Assembly (NCBI GenBank): GCA_037127255.1
Contig: JBANSL010000009.1
Location: 21,224,475-21,288,474, forward strand
Length of the DNA: 64,000 bases
Direction of reading: 5' to 3'
Source: Persicaria tinctoria
Lineage: Eukaryota > Streptophyta > Magnoliopsida > Caryophyllales > Polygonaceae
Positions 35,401 to 48,380 of the stretch are shown piece by piece; within the stretch, counting starts at the first letter, position 1; each line of letters starts with the position of its first letter. Position numbers and translations under genes: made by a program. The notes under the pieces are model-generated. The model was not told where the DNA came from. It saw nothing but the letters and a program-made list of their open reading frames with translations, and made no database searches.

Positions 35401-35434
35401 AAAAAATTAGGATTTAAAAATCCGAGCCTTTACA
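32431..35434 (-). repeat. LARD 1, 3' LTR (element sense)
   Basis: 3004 bp. It holds GA-rich and GC-rich stretches around 34200-35100 whose open frames occur on both strands in several frames, and a (GA)n patch at 35089-35120. I call no gene in it. The GC-rich block followed by CT-rich sequence may be the promoter/leader part. Confidence 0.95.
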
Positions 35435-35446
35435 TCATCCACCTCT
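35435..35446 (-). other. LARD 1 polypurine tract
   Basis: The minus strand reads AGAGGTGGATGA directly before the 3' LTR, preceded by the self-complementary block GTCTCGGGGACGAGAC (about 35455-35470). Confidence 0.7.
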
Positions 35447-38400
35447 AAAAACAAGTCTCGTCCCCGAGACTAAAACCAAATAAGGTAGGGAATGAAGTTT
35501 GAAATTGACGAGTCCAAGGACCATGTCCAGAATCTTGTAATCATCTCGGTTGCGTCTTCCGGGATTCTCACAACATCCGAGTCACGGTCGTGACATCTCC
35601 AATTGGCCTTGACAAGTATGCGATAAGCGCCCCTATCACATCCTCGCTTCGACTTTTTGGAAGTACCACAACTCTAAAAGTTCTACAATATTATCACTAG
35701 GTCTTAGCAAGCACCCTACAAGCGCCCTTATAAAATGCTTGTATCCACTTCGTGAGTTATCATAGAGTTGCCCGGGTTTGAAAAGTTTCTAAAGGGATTC
35801 CGCAATTGAAAAAGATTGGCCTCAATATCGTGGAAATTATCGGTAACGTTCATTCTTTTACAATCCAAGTTAGTTCTTTTTCAAAATCGTTCAAAATCTT
35901 CAAATCCAACGCCTAATCACGCAACCTTATACCAAAACAAGTCAAATCCTTTCAAATCAAGATTTCGTCAAAATATTCCAACCACCAGATCAATTCCTCA
36001 CATACCAAACAATCAAATTCAGAAGGTGGGAGGTGGAGCCATCCACCTCTAAGGGCTAATCCCATATTCTCTCCCTAGTTTCCAGAATCAAATCAATCCA
36101 TCAATCTTCATTCAAGCAAAATTCATACGTCATAACAAATGCATAACAGCTCAAACCAACCAATCTCCAACCAACACATCATACGACAAGTCTCAACCAT
36201 GTACCCACACAGTGTCACAAGATCACATCAAGTATCTCGAAATCACACTAAAGGTTATAAGGTGCATCTCAACAACATATCAAGATCATAACAACGTCTC
36301 GACATCACACCATAAATCATAAAAGGTATCTCACTATCGCATATCAACACCGCAATCATAGTAGGGTCAGTCACAACAAGGGATCTCATTCAGCGCATAA
36401 ATTCACATAATCATCCTATCCAATTTCTATCCAGCATTATCATAACAGATTTATCACATCAAACATTTGTATTTGCAAGGATAGCCATAGCGGGATTTCA
36501 TCATAAGTCAATGAAACAAAACTAATCATAACCACATCAATACAAACAAGGTCATGCTAGTAAGATTCAGCAAAAGGGAAGATCAAGCAGTATATCAACA
36601 TCAATATGTCAACATGCTCTTCAGATATCATCTCAACTCGTCACAACACCATATAACGATCATTTAGTAATCAGGCACCATTATCTCATATATATACAAA
36701 TCATGTTCACATTCCAAGTCATACCCATCATTTAACATATCAATAGTCATGCTTGTCAACCATATAATACAACATCATGTTTACTAACACATAATATAAC
36801 ATCATGTTTTCACCCCATAACATAACATCACACTTTCACATAATAACACATCATTATCTCGTATATCATATCACAACACATCCTAACATGCTTCTAAAAC
36901 AACATAGCAGAGCATCAATATATCATGATAACTTTTTTTTCACTGCCAACTAGATTTCAATATTGCACAACAACGTGTAATATCATTCTGTATCAGATTC
37001 GTCATAGTCGATATCTAACATCATGCCAGCAAATATAAATAATCACATAATCAAGAAAATTCTCACGTCATACCAGTCAAAATAAGATACGGTTCCCACT
37101 TGCCCATCTCCACTCTCAAGCCAAGACTAATCCTCTTCTAGACCCGCCAACCTCATCTTAGACAAAATTTCCCAAAGAAATCTCAATTCATCCCGATGCT
37201 CAAATCTCGCCCTCATTCCACCAAACTCTCATACACGCCATCCACCTCTAAAAATCCAACTCCTATCTCTAACTCCACACCCGAGTACCCTCTCGTTCTA
37301 TGTTCTCAATGCTCTCAAAAGTCATTTCTTACACTTCTCTTACTACCCAAGACATCACAAGCATCACCCAAAAGCTCATCGGAAACCACCAAGTATTGTC
37401 TCATGTACATCCCAAAACTCACTTAATCTTACCTCAGTCAACATCCCTCTCTCGCGACTTACCTCATAATATCATCGCTCATCCTAACCGCTTAAATTCT
37501 TTCACCACTCTACCAAATGACCTCACCCACAGGTTTAAAGAAAAAGGAATCATGGAAATCATCGAACATAAGGTCTACATCATATCAATTTGCATTTATA
37601 ACATACATCATGGGTTCAACAAGCCTTAATTTTTTTACCATCATGCTCAAAATTATAGCAAAACACCATATATGAACCTAGTCAATTCAACTTAGCAATT
37701 TTCATCATAACCTTATCAGATCACGATTCAGGCTTATCAGCATTTACAGTTCACATTTTACAGGCAAATGAATTCATATCATGCTTAGCAACTTAGAGTA
37801 TCAACACGTCAAGACTTCATGACACATTAGAACTATAAGGCATCCAATCATATCATCATAGATTACAGCCAACCAGGCAACAATCATCACCAAGTCAGCA
37901 CATCAATACATAAATCTCATTGCTAGGTCAGTGCAATATTGTCATCAACAATTTCAAAGGGGTTAGCAATTCGAACGGAGAACACTCCCGCTTGCAAGTC
38001 ATATCGTACACAGTAACCGTAATTCTCGATGCGTGCCTGTTTCGCCGACATCATAGATCCTGAGGCCCGTGGGTTATGGGCCCACGCTTCTACTGCGCTG
38101 CTCTATCGTTATCCCACCTTTCGTTCTCTTTCCCATGCGATCGCTCGTCCAAGTATCGCAAATGAGTCTAAGTTAGCAGAGATAGGGGAGTGACAAGGAC
38201 GGGTAACCCAATGTTCCTTTTCGGAACTAACATAGACCAAGGCTAAGAACGACAAGACTAAAGACAAGACTTCGACCCGAGAATAGCAACGATGCCCTTA
38301 TGGAAGTCTATTAGGTTACAATTGTGACGAGCAAAATGGATTCATCATGGAGCACATCAGTCACATTAATCCACACTACCATGTACCTATCTCAAGTAGA

Positions 38401-40814
38401 ACGGCATGCACATTCATTCCAAAAGACACAATCAAGTCCTACACTGATACATGTGAGACGAGCTAGCAGTTTATTACTCCATGAAAGCAGATATGCCAAG
38501 CAATTTCAAGCAAATTATGCGGAATCAGTAATGATCATGCAAGATTCGAAGTCATATGGGATTTAATGAGGATGACATGTATCATGTAAACGATCGAATG
38601 TACAAGCATGGTACACACACCAACAATTGAGTTCAAACGTATCATGACGAGGTATATCATAGCAAGCAGATTAAGCATCATACGAGATCATATAAGAGCA
38701 TCATAGTAACTATTTCATCTTAACACCCTGGTCATATAATAGGTCAAGTATGGCACGTAATCATACGACGAGATGCATTTAGAAGGCATAATCTTACATG
38801 ATACTAACGATACATGATGCGATACAAACGGGGTCATGAGTCATTAAAAGGGGTTCACATAATATTCACGAACATGAGGCATACAAAACGATAACTATCA
38901 CATTATGGAACATGTACCACATGTAATCATCTAGCGAGTCATTTTGGGAATCATAAGCCCTACAGGACACTACTGGTACATATCGAACATGAAAACAATC
39001 AAGGTAACTCGAGTAGATTCATCCTAACATTCATGTGTCCTACGTATGTGAGGACATGATATAGCGTGGTGTGTGATCATGCGATGTGCCAAGTCTTACA
39101 TTCATGCAAGTGCGAGATGATAAAACAGAGTAATAGGGAATCACTACCAGAAGGTAACATGTAAGCATGCCAAGATAACCATCACGAAAAGCAAGTCGCT
39201 CATCGAATTCAACATCAGTCTAATCATGAGTAAAACCCCTAAGATGATATGAAAAAGGAGAAGCACACTATCAGGGACCTAGCTCAAGAGAAAATCAGCA
39301 GCAACCTAGGCAAGATACAAGTTCGCACAACTCACAACCGGGGATCCTACATGATGCTAAAAGCTCAATATAACGTACGACACATGCATGCAACTAATCA
39401 TGACAACGCGTGAGAATCACTCAATCATATTCCACGATATAGAACATGAGAAAAGTTAAATGATGCATAATACGAGTCTAAGTAGTGGGTAATATGATTA
39501 TAATACAGGGCATGAGTGCAGATCAACACATACTAGGATGAAACATGCATTCACCAAGACTAAATTATACCACGTACTCTCCATCCAAAGCACGTAATCA
39601 TACAACAATATTAACTTGTAAGATCATCAATAATAGTCAATTTAACGAATACAAAATAGATGGGGATGCTACATATTCTCGTCACAAGGAGTAATAAGCA
39701 TTGACACGTCAACATTAATCATGCTAAGGCGATCATGTACAAGCATTCATACAGGGAGGGTTTGATCACACTACCATAAACCTAATCCAGGAGAAAATAA
39801 CGATTATGCAAGTTCGTATCATATGTTTCATGCTTCATATCAACCATACGATCAGTAAGCCAGGTAAACTTGCTATAACAACAAATAGTCATGATATAAG
39901 GAAGGACACAACACGATACTTGAGGAGGGTAACTAACCACAACATGAGCTTAAACAAATCATGACAGAAAGCAAGGCATAACATGAGCAACTTCTTACAA
40001 ACGACCATTTACAAGGTACATGCGGGAGATTACAAAATCATGTCATGCAGTTCAAAGAGAGTCACCATTACAACCGGACAGAGATCCCTAAGGACAACCA
40101 TTGACTTTACCCAACCGACTCATCACCCCACTTTCCCGTGGGACTTTGGTACGACTCTTTTTTGTAAGAAGACACTGGTTGATCATCATAAGAATAAGGA
40201 AAGACAGCCCCAGAAACACACTACTTTTGACTCAAAGTGACATCAAGAACTTCCAACACCCACTCAAACAAACTTAGCATCCAACCATGATCCCCGATTC
40301 CCATGAAAGATAATGACATCTGAGAAAAGATTTAATGGAACCGAAAAAGTGGCTAACATAGCGGAAGGGATCGTCCCGCACAAGCTGGGTATGACCAGAC
40401 GGAAACAAGGGTACTCCCACTATCCCATTCGTATAGATCAATCAATACGCATTTAATTGTTAGACATACCAATCAGACTTTAGCACATCAAGCACTCAGC
40501 ATAGAATCAGTCAATAACATTCATAATGATCTCCTTAGGGTCTCCCAACCAAGCTGTAAAGAACAAGCTTATATTTCGCCTACCATTCCCAACTACACCC
40601 AATAGGGGTGGTCTATCGCCTTTACTACCCACTCGTATCCCCGTTTAGTTGGTTTTTCTCTTTTATTACAAGTCGAGTCCATTACTTAGTCCAATTTAGG
40701 TTAGACATCATAAATTCATTTTGCCCCTTTTAAAACACGTTCAAAACCTTTGAAATTCATGGGCAGTCTTCCAAAACATACACTCGACCCTTTTGTACCC
40801 GAATTGCACAACCC
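35447..40814 (-). other. LARD 1 interior, non-coding
   Basis: 5.4 kb of AT-rich DNA dominated by CATCA/ATCAT-like wording with no frame over 110 codons and no retroviral domain. Segments such as GGGTTATGGGCCCACGCTTC (about 38065) and CCGGACAGAGATCCCTAAGG recur in LARD 2, so this is a conserved non-coding interior and not random decay. Confidence 0.8.
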
Positions 40815-40827
40815 GGCTCTGATACCA
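40815..40827 (-). other. LARD 1 primer binding site
   Basis: The minus strand reads TGGTATCAGAGCC four bases from the LTR, a 13-nt match to the initiator-Met tRNA 3' end. Confidence 0.93.
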
Positions 40828-40831
40828 TCTT

Positions 40832-43800
40832 TGTAACGGCCCAGAATTATGATTTCCGGGTTACGTTTCAAGGGATAAAACCCCTTGTTCGGATCTTGCA
40901 ATCCAGGTACGGGTCGAGGTTTCAAACACTTTTATGATTAGTATAAAGAGGGATTTCAAACCCTAAAAACCTCGAAGGGCCGTTGGGTACCCTCAATCTG
41001 TCCTAAGACTATGTCGCGGAATCCATTTCAAACGGAAGTAAAGCGGAAGCAAAGTAAAGATACAAGTGCCACGGCAGAGCCGGATCAAACCAAATCATGA
41101 GTGGGTAGTTACCATTTTATTAAGTTGGAATGTTAGCCAGATTCTTCGAATCGCCAAAAGGGAACCCCATCATATAGACATCGAGCACTCAATCTGCAGA
41201 TAATACCTTTAAAAAAAAGAACGGGGAAAGGAATCAGATCGAGCCACGCACGCGGGACCGACAGTCCTCACTGAGGCCACATAGTATGTGCTATACCTAA
41301 TAAAGATGCTCTAATGCAGTACGGAATTCAAACACACTAGCATGCTCCTAGTTCATAATAATGTGCAGAAATACTGTAAAGGGCCCAAGACAATGCCAAG
41401 TGGCATATCCCTCTCCTACCTCCACCCCTTCCGACAGGCGGAGACTGGCCAGCTCGTGAATGCATTCATTCATAATAGGGCGGCACGCATGCCTAACCCG
41501 CTCCACAATAAAGCCCGCAGGCATATCATAATATAAGGAAGTACTCGATTGACTCAGGGTACCCGATGAGGCTGGGCTACCCTATGACCCTAGCAAAGAC
41601 TTCTAGGACTATCACAGATAACGGCCGTTCTGTTTACATACGCATAAAGAAGGAGAATGCTCAACGATCGATGCAACCTAGCATGGTACTACATGGCATG
41701 CTGATCATGAATGCAACACCTAACATAAAATGCAACAACAGGCCTGAATGTCCAACCTGAGTAAGCCCCCTAGGGAACTTACCTGAAGATGCAGAACAGC
41801 AAAATAACGCAAGCAAGGGCCCAAAAGCAAGTCCAAAGCAATCCCAAAAGCGATACACACCTATCATCAAGCCATTTCCATAAGCTACCAGACCAACATC
41901 CATACACACGAAACCCAAATTCTCATCATCCTCAAAACCCATCGATAGTAAAACCCATTTTTCAAAACCTTTCCGCTACGATCAACATTAACCAAAAATC
42001 ATTTACTTCCAATCAACCCTATTGGTAAAATCGTATCGACCATATTTTCCAAACTTTTAAATCCCAATTTGAGTCAACTCATATCCAAAATAATTTCTCA
42101 ATCATCTAAAAGTCCATTTATGAAACATTACCCTTTCATCTACTTATTTTATTATTATTTCGAGACAAATCCGACAAGGGTAGTATATTTCCAAAATCCT
42201 CTCTTTAGATTTATTTAAATCAATTCTCCATTCATTAAAACAATTTTCAACCTTGAAAACCCTTTCCGATTATCTCTTAAAAATCCAAGTCTCATAATGT
42301 TATATTTACAAACCTCATTAATAATATTATATAATCCAATTAGTTAACAATTTAACAATTTCCGAAATTTACCCAAAATCACGTCTTATATTTAATACAC
42401 ATTTTATAAACACAATCCATGACAAAATTAGGGCCAAAGGAAGGAATAGGCCCAAATCCTTCTTAAATTTCGGATCCAAACAAAGCCCAGCCCGGAAGCC
42501 CATACCCGAAAATAATAGGCCCAACATCAGCCAAATCTGGTTTAGCATCTTATTGAACCGAACCGGATTTCCCTTTTTATTTTAATGAACCAGTGAACCG
42601 AACCCAAGGTGAAAGAAAAACAAACCGACCCGTCTCCCTCCTCAAGGAAATAGATCTGGGCGTTGGCGACGGAAAGCGGGAAGAAGAGAGGAGGAGCAGG
42701 GTCCTCGCCGGCGGCCACCTTTCCGACCCAGGCTCCCCCCATCCCGACCGACTGGCGATTCCGGCCACCCTGAACCCCCAGTGACTCAAACGCGAATGAA
42801 GGAGAGAGAGAAAGAGAGATATTACCGAGATCGGAGAACTTCGTCGGGAGATCTTCGTTGGAGGAGCGATTGGGCTCGTCGGAGGCGGAATTCAAGCCGG
42901 TTCAGCCTAGGCCGAAGATAGAGGGTCAAAAGGTGCGTTTTTATGGCGATTTAGAGAGAAGGAAAGAGGAGAAACTCACCGGATTCGGATCGAGGCAAAA
43001 CAGAAAAGAGGAGGGACGAGCATCGGCGCTGGGTAGCGGCGGTGGCTCCTGGGTGGCTCGTCGCTGCTCGGGCTCAGTTCGCTTGGGGTTCTTCCTTCTT
43101 CTTCGACGTTCTGGAAAACGGAGGGAGCTGCTGCTCCAATGGAAGAGAGGGGAGGAGCTCGGTAAAGATGGCTCGGCTCTCTGCTTCTCGGTAAACCAGG
43201 GAATGCTCCTTGGGCTCACGACGACGACGCGGCGAGGGAGAGCTGGTGGCCTTCTGGGCGACGGTGAATGAGTGAGGGTGGTGGTTGCTGGTGGCGGAAA
43301 TCGAAAACGGGGAGAGGTGGTGGTGGTGATTTGGATTCTGATTTAGCAGATAAGAGGAAAGAGGGGAAGAGAGGAAAGCTCCTTTGTGGGTTTGTCCTGG
43401 CAATTTCAGACATGAAGGGGAAGGAGTGGGTATCCAGCAAATGGACAAATATGCAAGCTGTTCAACAGAGGAATCTTTAGGCTGTTGAGCCAACTCGAGA
43501 GAGAGAGAGAGAGTGAGAGAGAGAGAGGAGAAGAAAAGGACAAGAGTGGAATATACATGTGGTTTCCAAGACATGAAATGCTAAAAGAATTATACCCGAC
43601 ATTTAAATTCGAAACACTCTCTCGACCTTATCCCGACTCGTATTCCAAAACCTCAAGTCAAGGTAGCGAAATTGGAATCCTGTCGAAATTTCCGTTAAAA
43701 TCAGGCCGGAATTCATTTTAAGAGATTTTAAATACCCCGATTTAACCTCATTTTGATTTTACTATTATTATTATATATATTTTATTTTTATTTTATTTTA

Positions 43801-43841
43801 TTTTTTAAAAAAATTAGGATTTAAAAATCCGAGCCTTTACA
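40832..43841 (-). repeat. LARD 1, 5' LTR (element sense)
   Basis: 3010 bp, nearly identical to 32431-35434. Differences seen: five substitutions, an extra AACAATTT at about 42350 and one GA unit fewer near 43500. Confidence 0.95.
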
Positions 43842-43846
43842 GAAGG

Positions 43847-46157
43847 CTCGCGTGGTTTTCTGGGGAAGATAGTGGGAAAGTTCCGCAAAGACAGAGGAGT
43901 CGCAAAGCCAAGAAGAAATTACTCCGCGGGTGGGACACCCGCGTCCCGACAGGATGTGGTCCACTACAACCACGGGAAGGAGAAGCTAGGCGACAGATCT
44001 CAGGGCGGTAACCAACAAATACGCCAACACAGGGCGCCGGATTACCCGGCCAGAAGAAATGAGCGCGACGATGACCTTCACCGTCACCAACAGGATCGAA
44101 GACACGCAGATGACCAAAGAAGCCATCATCACCATGCAACGCGCATGGAGAATCCGCGAGGGAGGGATGAACCACGACGGTACCCCCCGGGGATTAGGGG
44201 TCGAGGACGGGGACGTTGGTGGAGAGACGGTCGAAGAGGGCAGGGTCAGCCTGCACAAGTATCGGTCAATCATGCTCCACAGCGTGAAGACCGCCCAGGA
44301 GGGTCACGAGTCAACAGGATCCCGGAGCCAGAAGGTTTTATCGACACCCTCGCGGGAGGACCGTCGATCTCAGGAATTAGCCGGCAAGAGAGAAAGAATT
44401 ATGAGAGGGAGTCCAGACACCCCCCATCTCTGGCGAGTCAAAAGATCGCTTTGAATCCACACCCGGAAATAATCTTCACATCGACCGACGCGGATCAAGT
44501 CCGCATGCCCCATGCCGACCCCCTGGTGATCCACGCTCAGATCGCAACTAAAACTGTGAAAAGGGTCTTCATCGACACCGGGTCGTCGGTTGATATACTC
44601 TCATGGGAAGCTTTCTCCCAGCTTGGTGTGTCGGCTACGGCTTTGAAACCTTACCACGACACTCTGATTACCTTTTCAGGAGATGAGGTACAAGTGGCGG
44701 GCACGATAGAGCTTACAGTGGTTCTAGGAACCCCCCCTCTCCGGAGGATGGAGAACATCACCTTCACGGTGGTCCGAATCCCAACTACCTATAAAGCGCT
44801 CTTTGGGAGGGTCTCCCTCTTTAAATTCCAGATGGTAGTGTCCATATACCATTTTAAGGCCAAATTCCTGGTCTCTGGGGGAGGAACTGGGGAAGTGTGC
44901 GGACAACAACCAGAGAGTCGAAGCTGCTATGCGACATCATTGAAAAAGATGAAGGAGGTCTTGTGCCTCGAAGATACAGCTCAGAGCCGGAATAAGATCA
45001 CCGAGAGAGAGACTTCACCCCGGAATGAACCAGTTAGGATAAGGGGTGAGGCTGGGTCGGAAGCTGAGCTTGAGGTTCGACCCTCCGAAAGAGAGGTCCC
45101 AACCGCGGATTCAAGAACGGTCCACCAGCCGTTCCCTAATGCCGAGGAGAGAATTTACATGGGCCAGGCCCTCGAAGCAAAGGAGAAGGAAAGGGTCTTG
45201 GAGATTATCCGGCAGTCGCGAGACGTGTTCGCCTGGTCCCCAAGGGATCTACTGGGCGTCCCCGCCTCCATCGCGATTCATACGCTCAAAATCCGACATG
45301 ACGCTCGCCCGGTAGCCCAGAAGAAAAGAAAGATGGCCCCAGAGAAGGCCCGGGCAGCGAAGGAAGAAGTGGATAAGTTGCTCGATGCCGGTTTCGTTGA
45401 AGAGGCGGAGGACTCCGAATGGCTCTCGAATGTGGTCCTCGTCAAGAAAGCCAATGGGAAGTGGAGGATGTGTGTTGATTTTTCGGATCTGAACAAGGCT
45501 TGTCCAAAGGACAGCTACCCTTTGCCATCAATAGACGAGTTGGTAGACATCACGGCCGGTAATGAGGCTTTGAGCTTCTTAGATGCTTACTCCGGGTACA
45601 ACCAGATCAAGCTAGACCCTCTGGACCAGAGGGCGACCACCTTCATCACTAATCAGGGAATTTTTCGTTACAAGGTCATGCCCTTTGGTCTAAGGAATGC
45701 AGGAGCCACTTTCCAGAGGACAGTGGACAAGATCTTCCGCAGTCAGCTGTTGCGGAATGTATCCATTTATGTAGACGACATTGTGGTGAGGAGCCAGAAG
45801 GCAGAAAATCATGCCGCGGACTTACAAGAAACCTTCGACTCATTAAGGCGTGGAGGGCTGAATTTGAATGCCGAAAAGTGCGTGTTCGGAGTTGAGTCTG
45901 GGAAATTTCTAGGCTTTATGGTTAGTCAGCGGGGGATAGACGTAAACCCGGCGAGGATAGCGGCAATCCAAGAACTGCGTCCCCCGCGGACTATCAAGGA
46001 AGTCCAGTCATTGAATGGTGCAGTCAACTATCTGGGACGTTTCTGCTCATGCCTCGCGGATTACTCTCTACCTTTCTTTGCGTTGTTGAAAAAGAAGGGG
46101 CCGATACAGTGGACGGCGGAACTCCGGCAAGCATTCGACGAACTAAAAGTCTTTTTG
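43847..46157 (+). pseudogene. pol: Gypsy gag 3' part, protease and RT
   Basis: An open frame continuing gag after the insertion. First comes an Arg/His/Gln-rich nucleic-acid-binding tail (HHHHATRMENPRGRDEP..., to about 44260), then the aspartic protease (VFIDTGSSVDIL, active site near 44574), a linker, and reverse transcriptase (WLSNVVLVKKANGKWRMCVD, FLDAYSGYNQIKLD, MPFGLRNAGATFQR, catalytic YVDD at 45768-45779, GFMVSQRGIDVNP). The frame ends at an in-frame TAG (46158-46160) between RT and RNase H, with homologous reading continuing directly after it, so this is a simple nonsense mutation. RT motifs are intact. Confidence 0.95.
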
Positions 46158-46160
46158 TAG

Positions 46161-46694
46161 TATTTGCCGACCCTTCAGAAGCCACAAAAGACAGAGGATT
46201 TACAGATTTACCTCGCGGTAAAGACGACCACCATCAGCGCGGTTCTCGCCAGAGAAGGGCGATACCCGGTCTACTACGTGAGCAGAGTGTTGCAAGACGC
46301 CGAGACTAGGTATGATCCAGTCGAGAAAGTAGTCCTGTGTCTGATTTTCGCTGCAAGAAGATTACGGCCATACTTCCAGGATCATCGGATCGAAGTCATG
46401 ACAAACTTACCCTTAAGGCAGATCCTTCACTCGCCCGACTTCTCAGGGAGAATGTCGAAATGGTCCATCGAGCTCTCCGAGTTCGAGGTAGCGTATGTTC
46501 CACGGAGGGCAGCGTTAGCCCAGGTACTGGCTGATTTCATCGGCGAAACTAGCTTTGAAGAAGAAGACCGCGACTCGCAGAAGTCTTGGCTGATAAAAGT
46601 AGACGGAGCCGTCAACGCGAATGGATGCGGAGCAGGGGTCGTGCTCATAAACCCGGGGGGGGGGGGGGCCAGTTTTGCTTTTCTCACCAGCTAA
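46161..46694 (+). pseudogene. pol: Gypsy RNase H and start of archaeal-type RNase H
   Basis: Same frame as RT after the nonsense codon. The first RNase H/connection domain is readable (LQIYLAVKTTTISAVLAREG, YYVSRVLQDAETRYDPVEK, RLRPYFQDHRIEVMT), then the second, archaeal-type RNase H begins (WLIKVDGAVNANGCGAGVV). Reading is lost in a run of about 13 G residues (46654-46667) and resumes in another frame. Confidence 0.92.
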
Positions 46695-47845
46695 ACTTCC
46701 CCACCACTAACAACGAAGCCAAATATGAAGCCCTGATAACAGGTTTAGAGCTAGCTCTGGCCCGTGGGGCCCGCGCCGTCACCGTGCATACTGATTCGGA
46801 AGTCGTTGCCAAACAGGCGGACGGAGAGTACGAGGCCAGGACCGGGTTGTTGCCGGATTATCTACGAAAAGTAAATGCTCTAAGAAAGGCCTTCCTGTAC
46901 TTCGCTCTCGAGTCAATCCCGCGGGCGGACAATGAACAAGCTGATGCATTGGCCCGCGTGGGGGCGGCTATGCCAACAAATGTAGAAGGAAAGTTTGACT
47001 TCGAAAGAAGGGATCAGAGAAGGTTGTTGCAAGAAGTATATTTCGTCCAAACAGAAGGACCCGAGGACTGGAGAACACCGATCACTGAATACCTAGGGAA
47101 GGGGACTCTTCCACCAGAAAGAGCAGAAGCCAAGAAGCTAACAAGCAGGGCGGCCCAATTCATCATCCGCGAAGGAAAATTATACAAGAAGGGTTTCAAC
47201 TTCCCAGACTTGTTGTGCGTGTCCAGCCAGGAGGGACGAATCATCGCAGAAGAGCTGCATGCCGGGGTTTGTGCGCACCATCAAGGATGGAGGGCTCTGA
47301 TTACCAAAGTATTAAGGCTGGGATATTATTGGCCCGCAATCAGAACAGACGTACAGGGTTTCGTGCGCAGTTGCGAAGCCTGTCAGAAACATGGAAACCT
47401 GAAAAATGTGCCCGCCGAGCCGCTTCAGAGCATCTTCGGGGCCTGTCCTTTTGCCCTGTGGGGAATGGACATTCTAGGTCCTTTTCTCACAGCACCTGGA
47501 CAGCTCAAGTACGTTCTAGTCCTGGTGGACTACTTCACCAAGTGGGTAGAAGCGGAGGCGATGGGTCTGATCACTACCGAGAAGGTCAGAAAATTCCTAT
47601 GGAAAAATCTAGTCTGCCGATTTGGGGTTCCTGAAGCTATCATCACCGACCATGGAACGCAATTTGATTGCGAAAACATCCGAGACTTCTGCGAGGGCCT
47701 CGGGATAAAACTAAAATTCTCGTCAGTAGCTCACCCTCAGACGAACGGACAGGCGGAGACCACGAATCGACAAATCTTGGAAGGCATTAAGAAGAAGCTA
47801 GGGAAAACATCCAAGGGCCGATGGGCAGAACTTCTCCCCCGGTAC
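46668..47845 (+). pseudogene. pol: Gypsy archaeal-type RNase H and integrase
   Basis: Frame after the poly-G slip. The archaeal-type RNase H continues (TTNNEAKYEALI, VHTDSEVVAKQADGEY, NEQADALARVGAA). The integrase follows, with the zinc-binding H-H-C-C (HAGVCAHHQGWRA ... SCEACQKHG) and core D-D-E (WGMDILGPF, IITDHGTQFD, HPQTNGQAETTNRQI). The two consecutive RNase H folds place the element in the Tat clade. A second single-base slip near 47838-47848 (CTTCTCCCCCGG) shifts the reading to the next entry. Confidence 0.94.
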
Positions 47846-48288
47846 TATGGTCGTACCGCACTTCGCCCAAAACTCCCACTAAGGAATCGCCCTTTTCCCT
47901 GGTGTTTGGATCAAACGCGGTCATTCCAATAGAGCGCCTGGTCCCATCTGCCCGGGTCCTAGCTTATGAATCTAAGGCTAATGATGAAGCTCTGGAGGTC
48001 GAGATGCACCTTCGGGAAGAGAGACGCATGATCGCGGAAATTCATGCAAGAGGGTACAAAAGGAAGACCCAGAAGCACAGAGACCAGCGCATGCAGGAGC
48101 GACGGTTCGAAAGAGGAGACCTAGTTCTGCGTCTGGCGTTAGTAGGAGGGAAGCTAGACGCTAAATGGGAAGGACCGTATATAATCCTCGAGTGTGTCCA
48201 TGTTGGGGCATACAAGCTACAAACCCCTGAGGGTGTTGTCCTTCGAAAGACATGGAACGTTGAACACCTAAAGAAGTACTATGTGTAA
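47846..48288 (+). pseudogene. pol: Gypsy integrase C-terminal part
   Basis: Continues the integrase after the second frameshift: LWSYRTSPKTPTKESPFSLV, the GSNAVIPIE box, a basic coiled region and the C-terminal SH3-like fold (RFERGDLVLR, KWEGPYII, YKLQTPEG, WNVEHLKKYYV), stop TAA at 48286-48288. No chromodomain follows, as expected for Tat. Together with the previous entries this makes a complete but disabled pol: one stop and two frameshifts. Confidence 0.93.
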
Positions 48289-48380
48289 TTTCCGGGTCTG
48301 TTTTTAACGATTATCTAAGTCACCCCCGCTACTAGTAAATAAATCAAAGCGGTTAGTGGGTGCTTTATAAGTTTCTGTTA

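Larger units (their letters stand above)
32431..43841 (-). mobile_element. Large non-autonomous LTR element (LARD-like) 1
   Basis: 11.4 kb with 3.0-kb LTRs (TGTAACGGCC...CTTTACA on the plus strand; element sense is minus), flanked by GAAGG on both sides (32426-32430 and 43842-43846). A perfect 13-nt initiator-Met primer site and a purine tract are present, but the 5.4-kb interior has no gag or pol. LTR length, primer and the conserved GTCTCGGGGACGAGAC block before the purine tract resemble Tekay/Del chromoviruses, from which it probably derives. The LTRs differ by about five substitutions and two small indels, so it inserted very recently. Confidence 0.95.
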
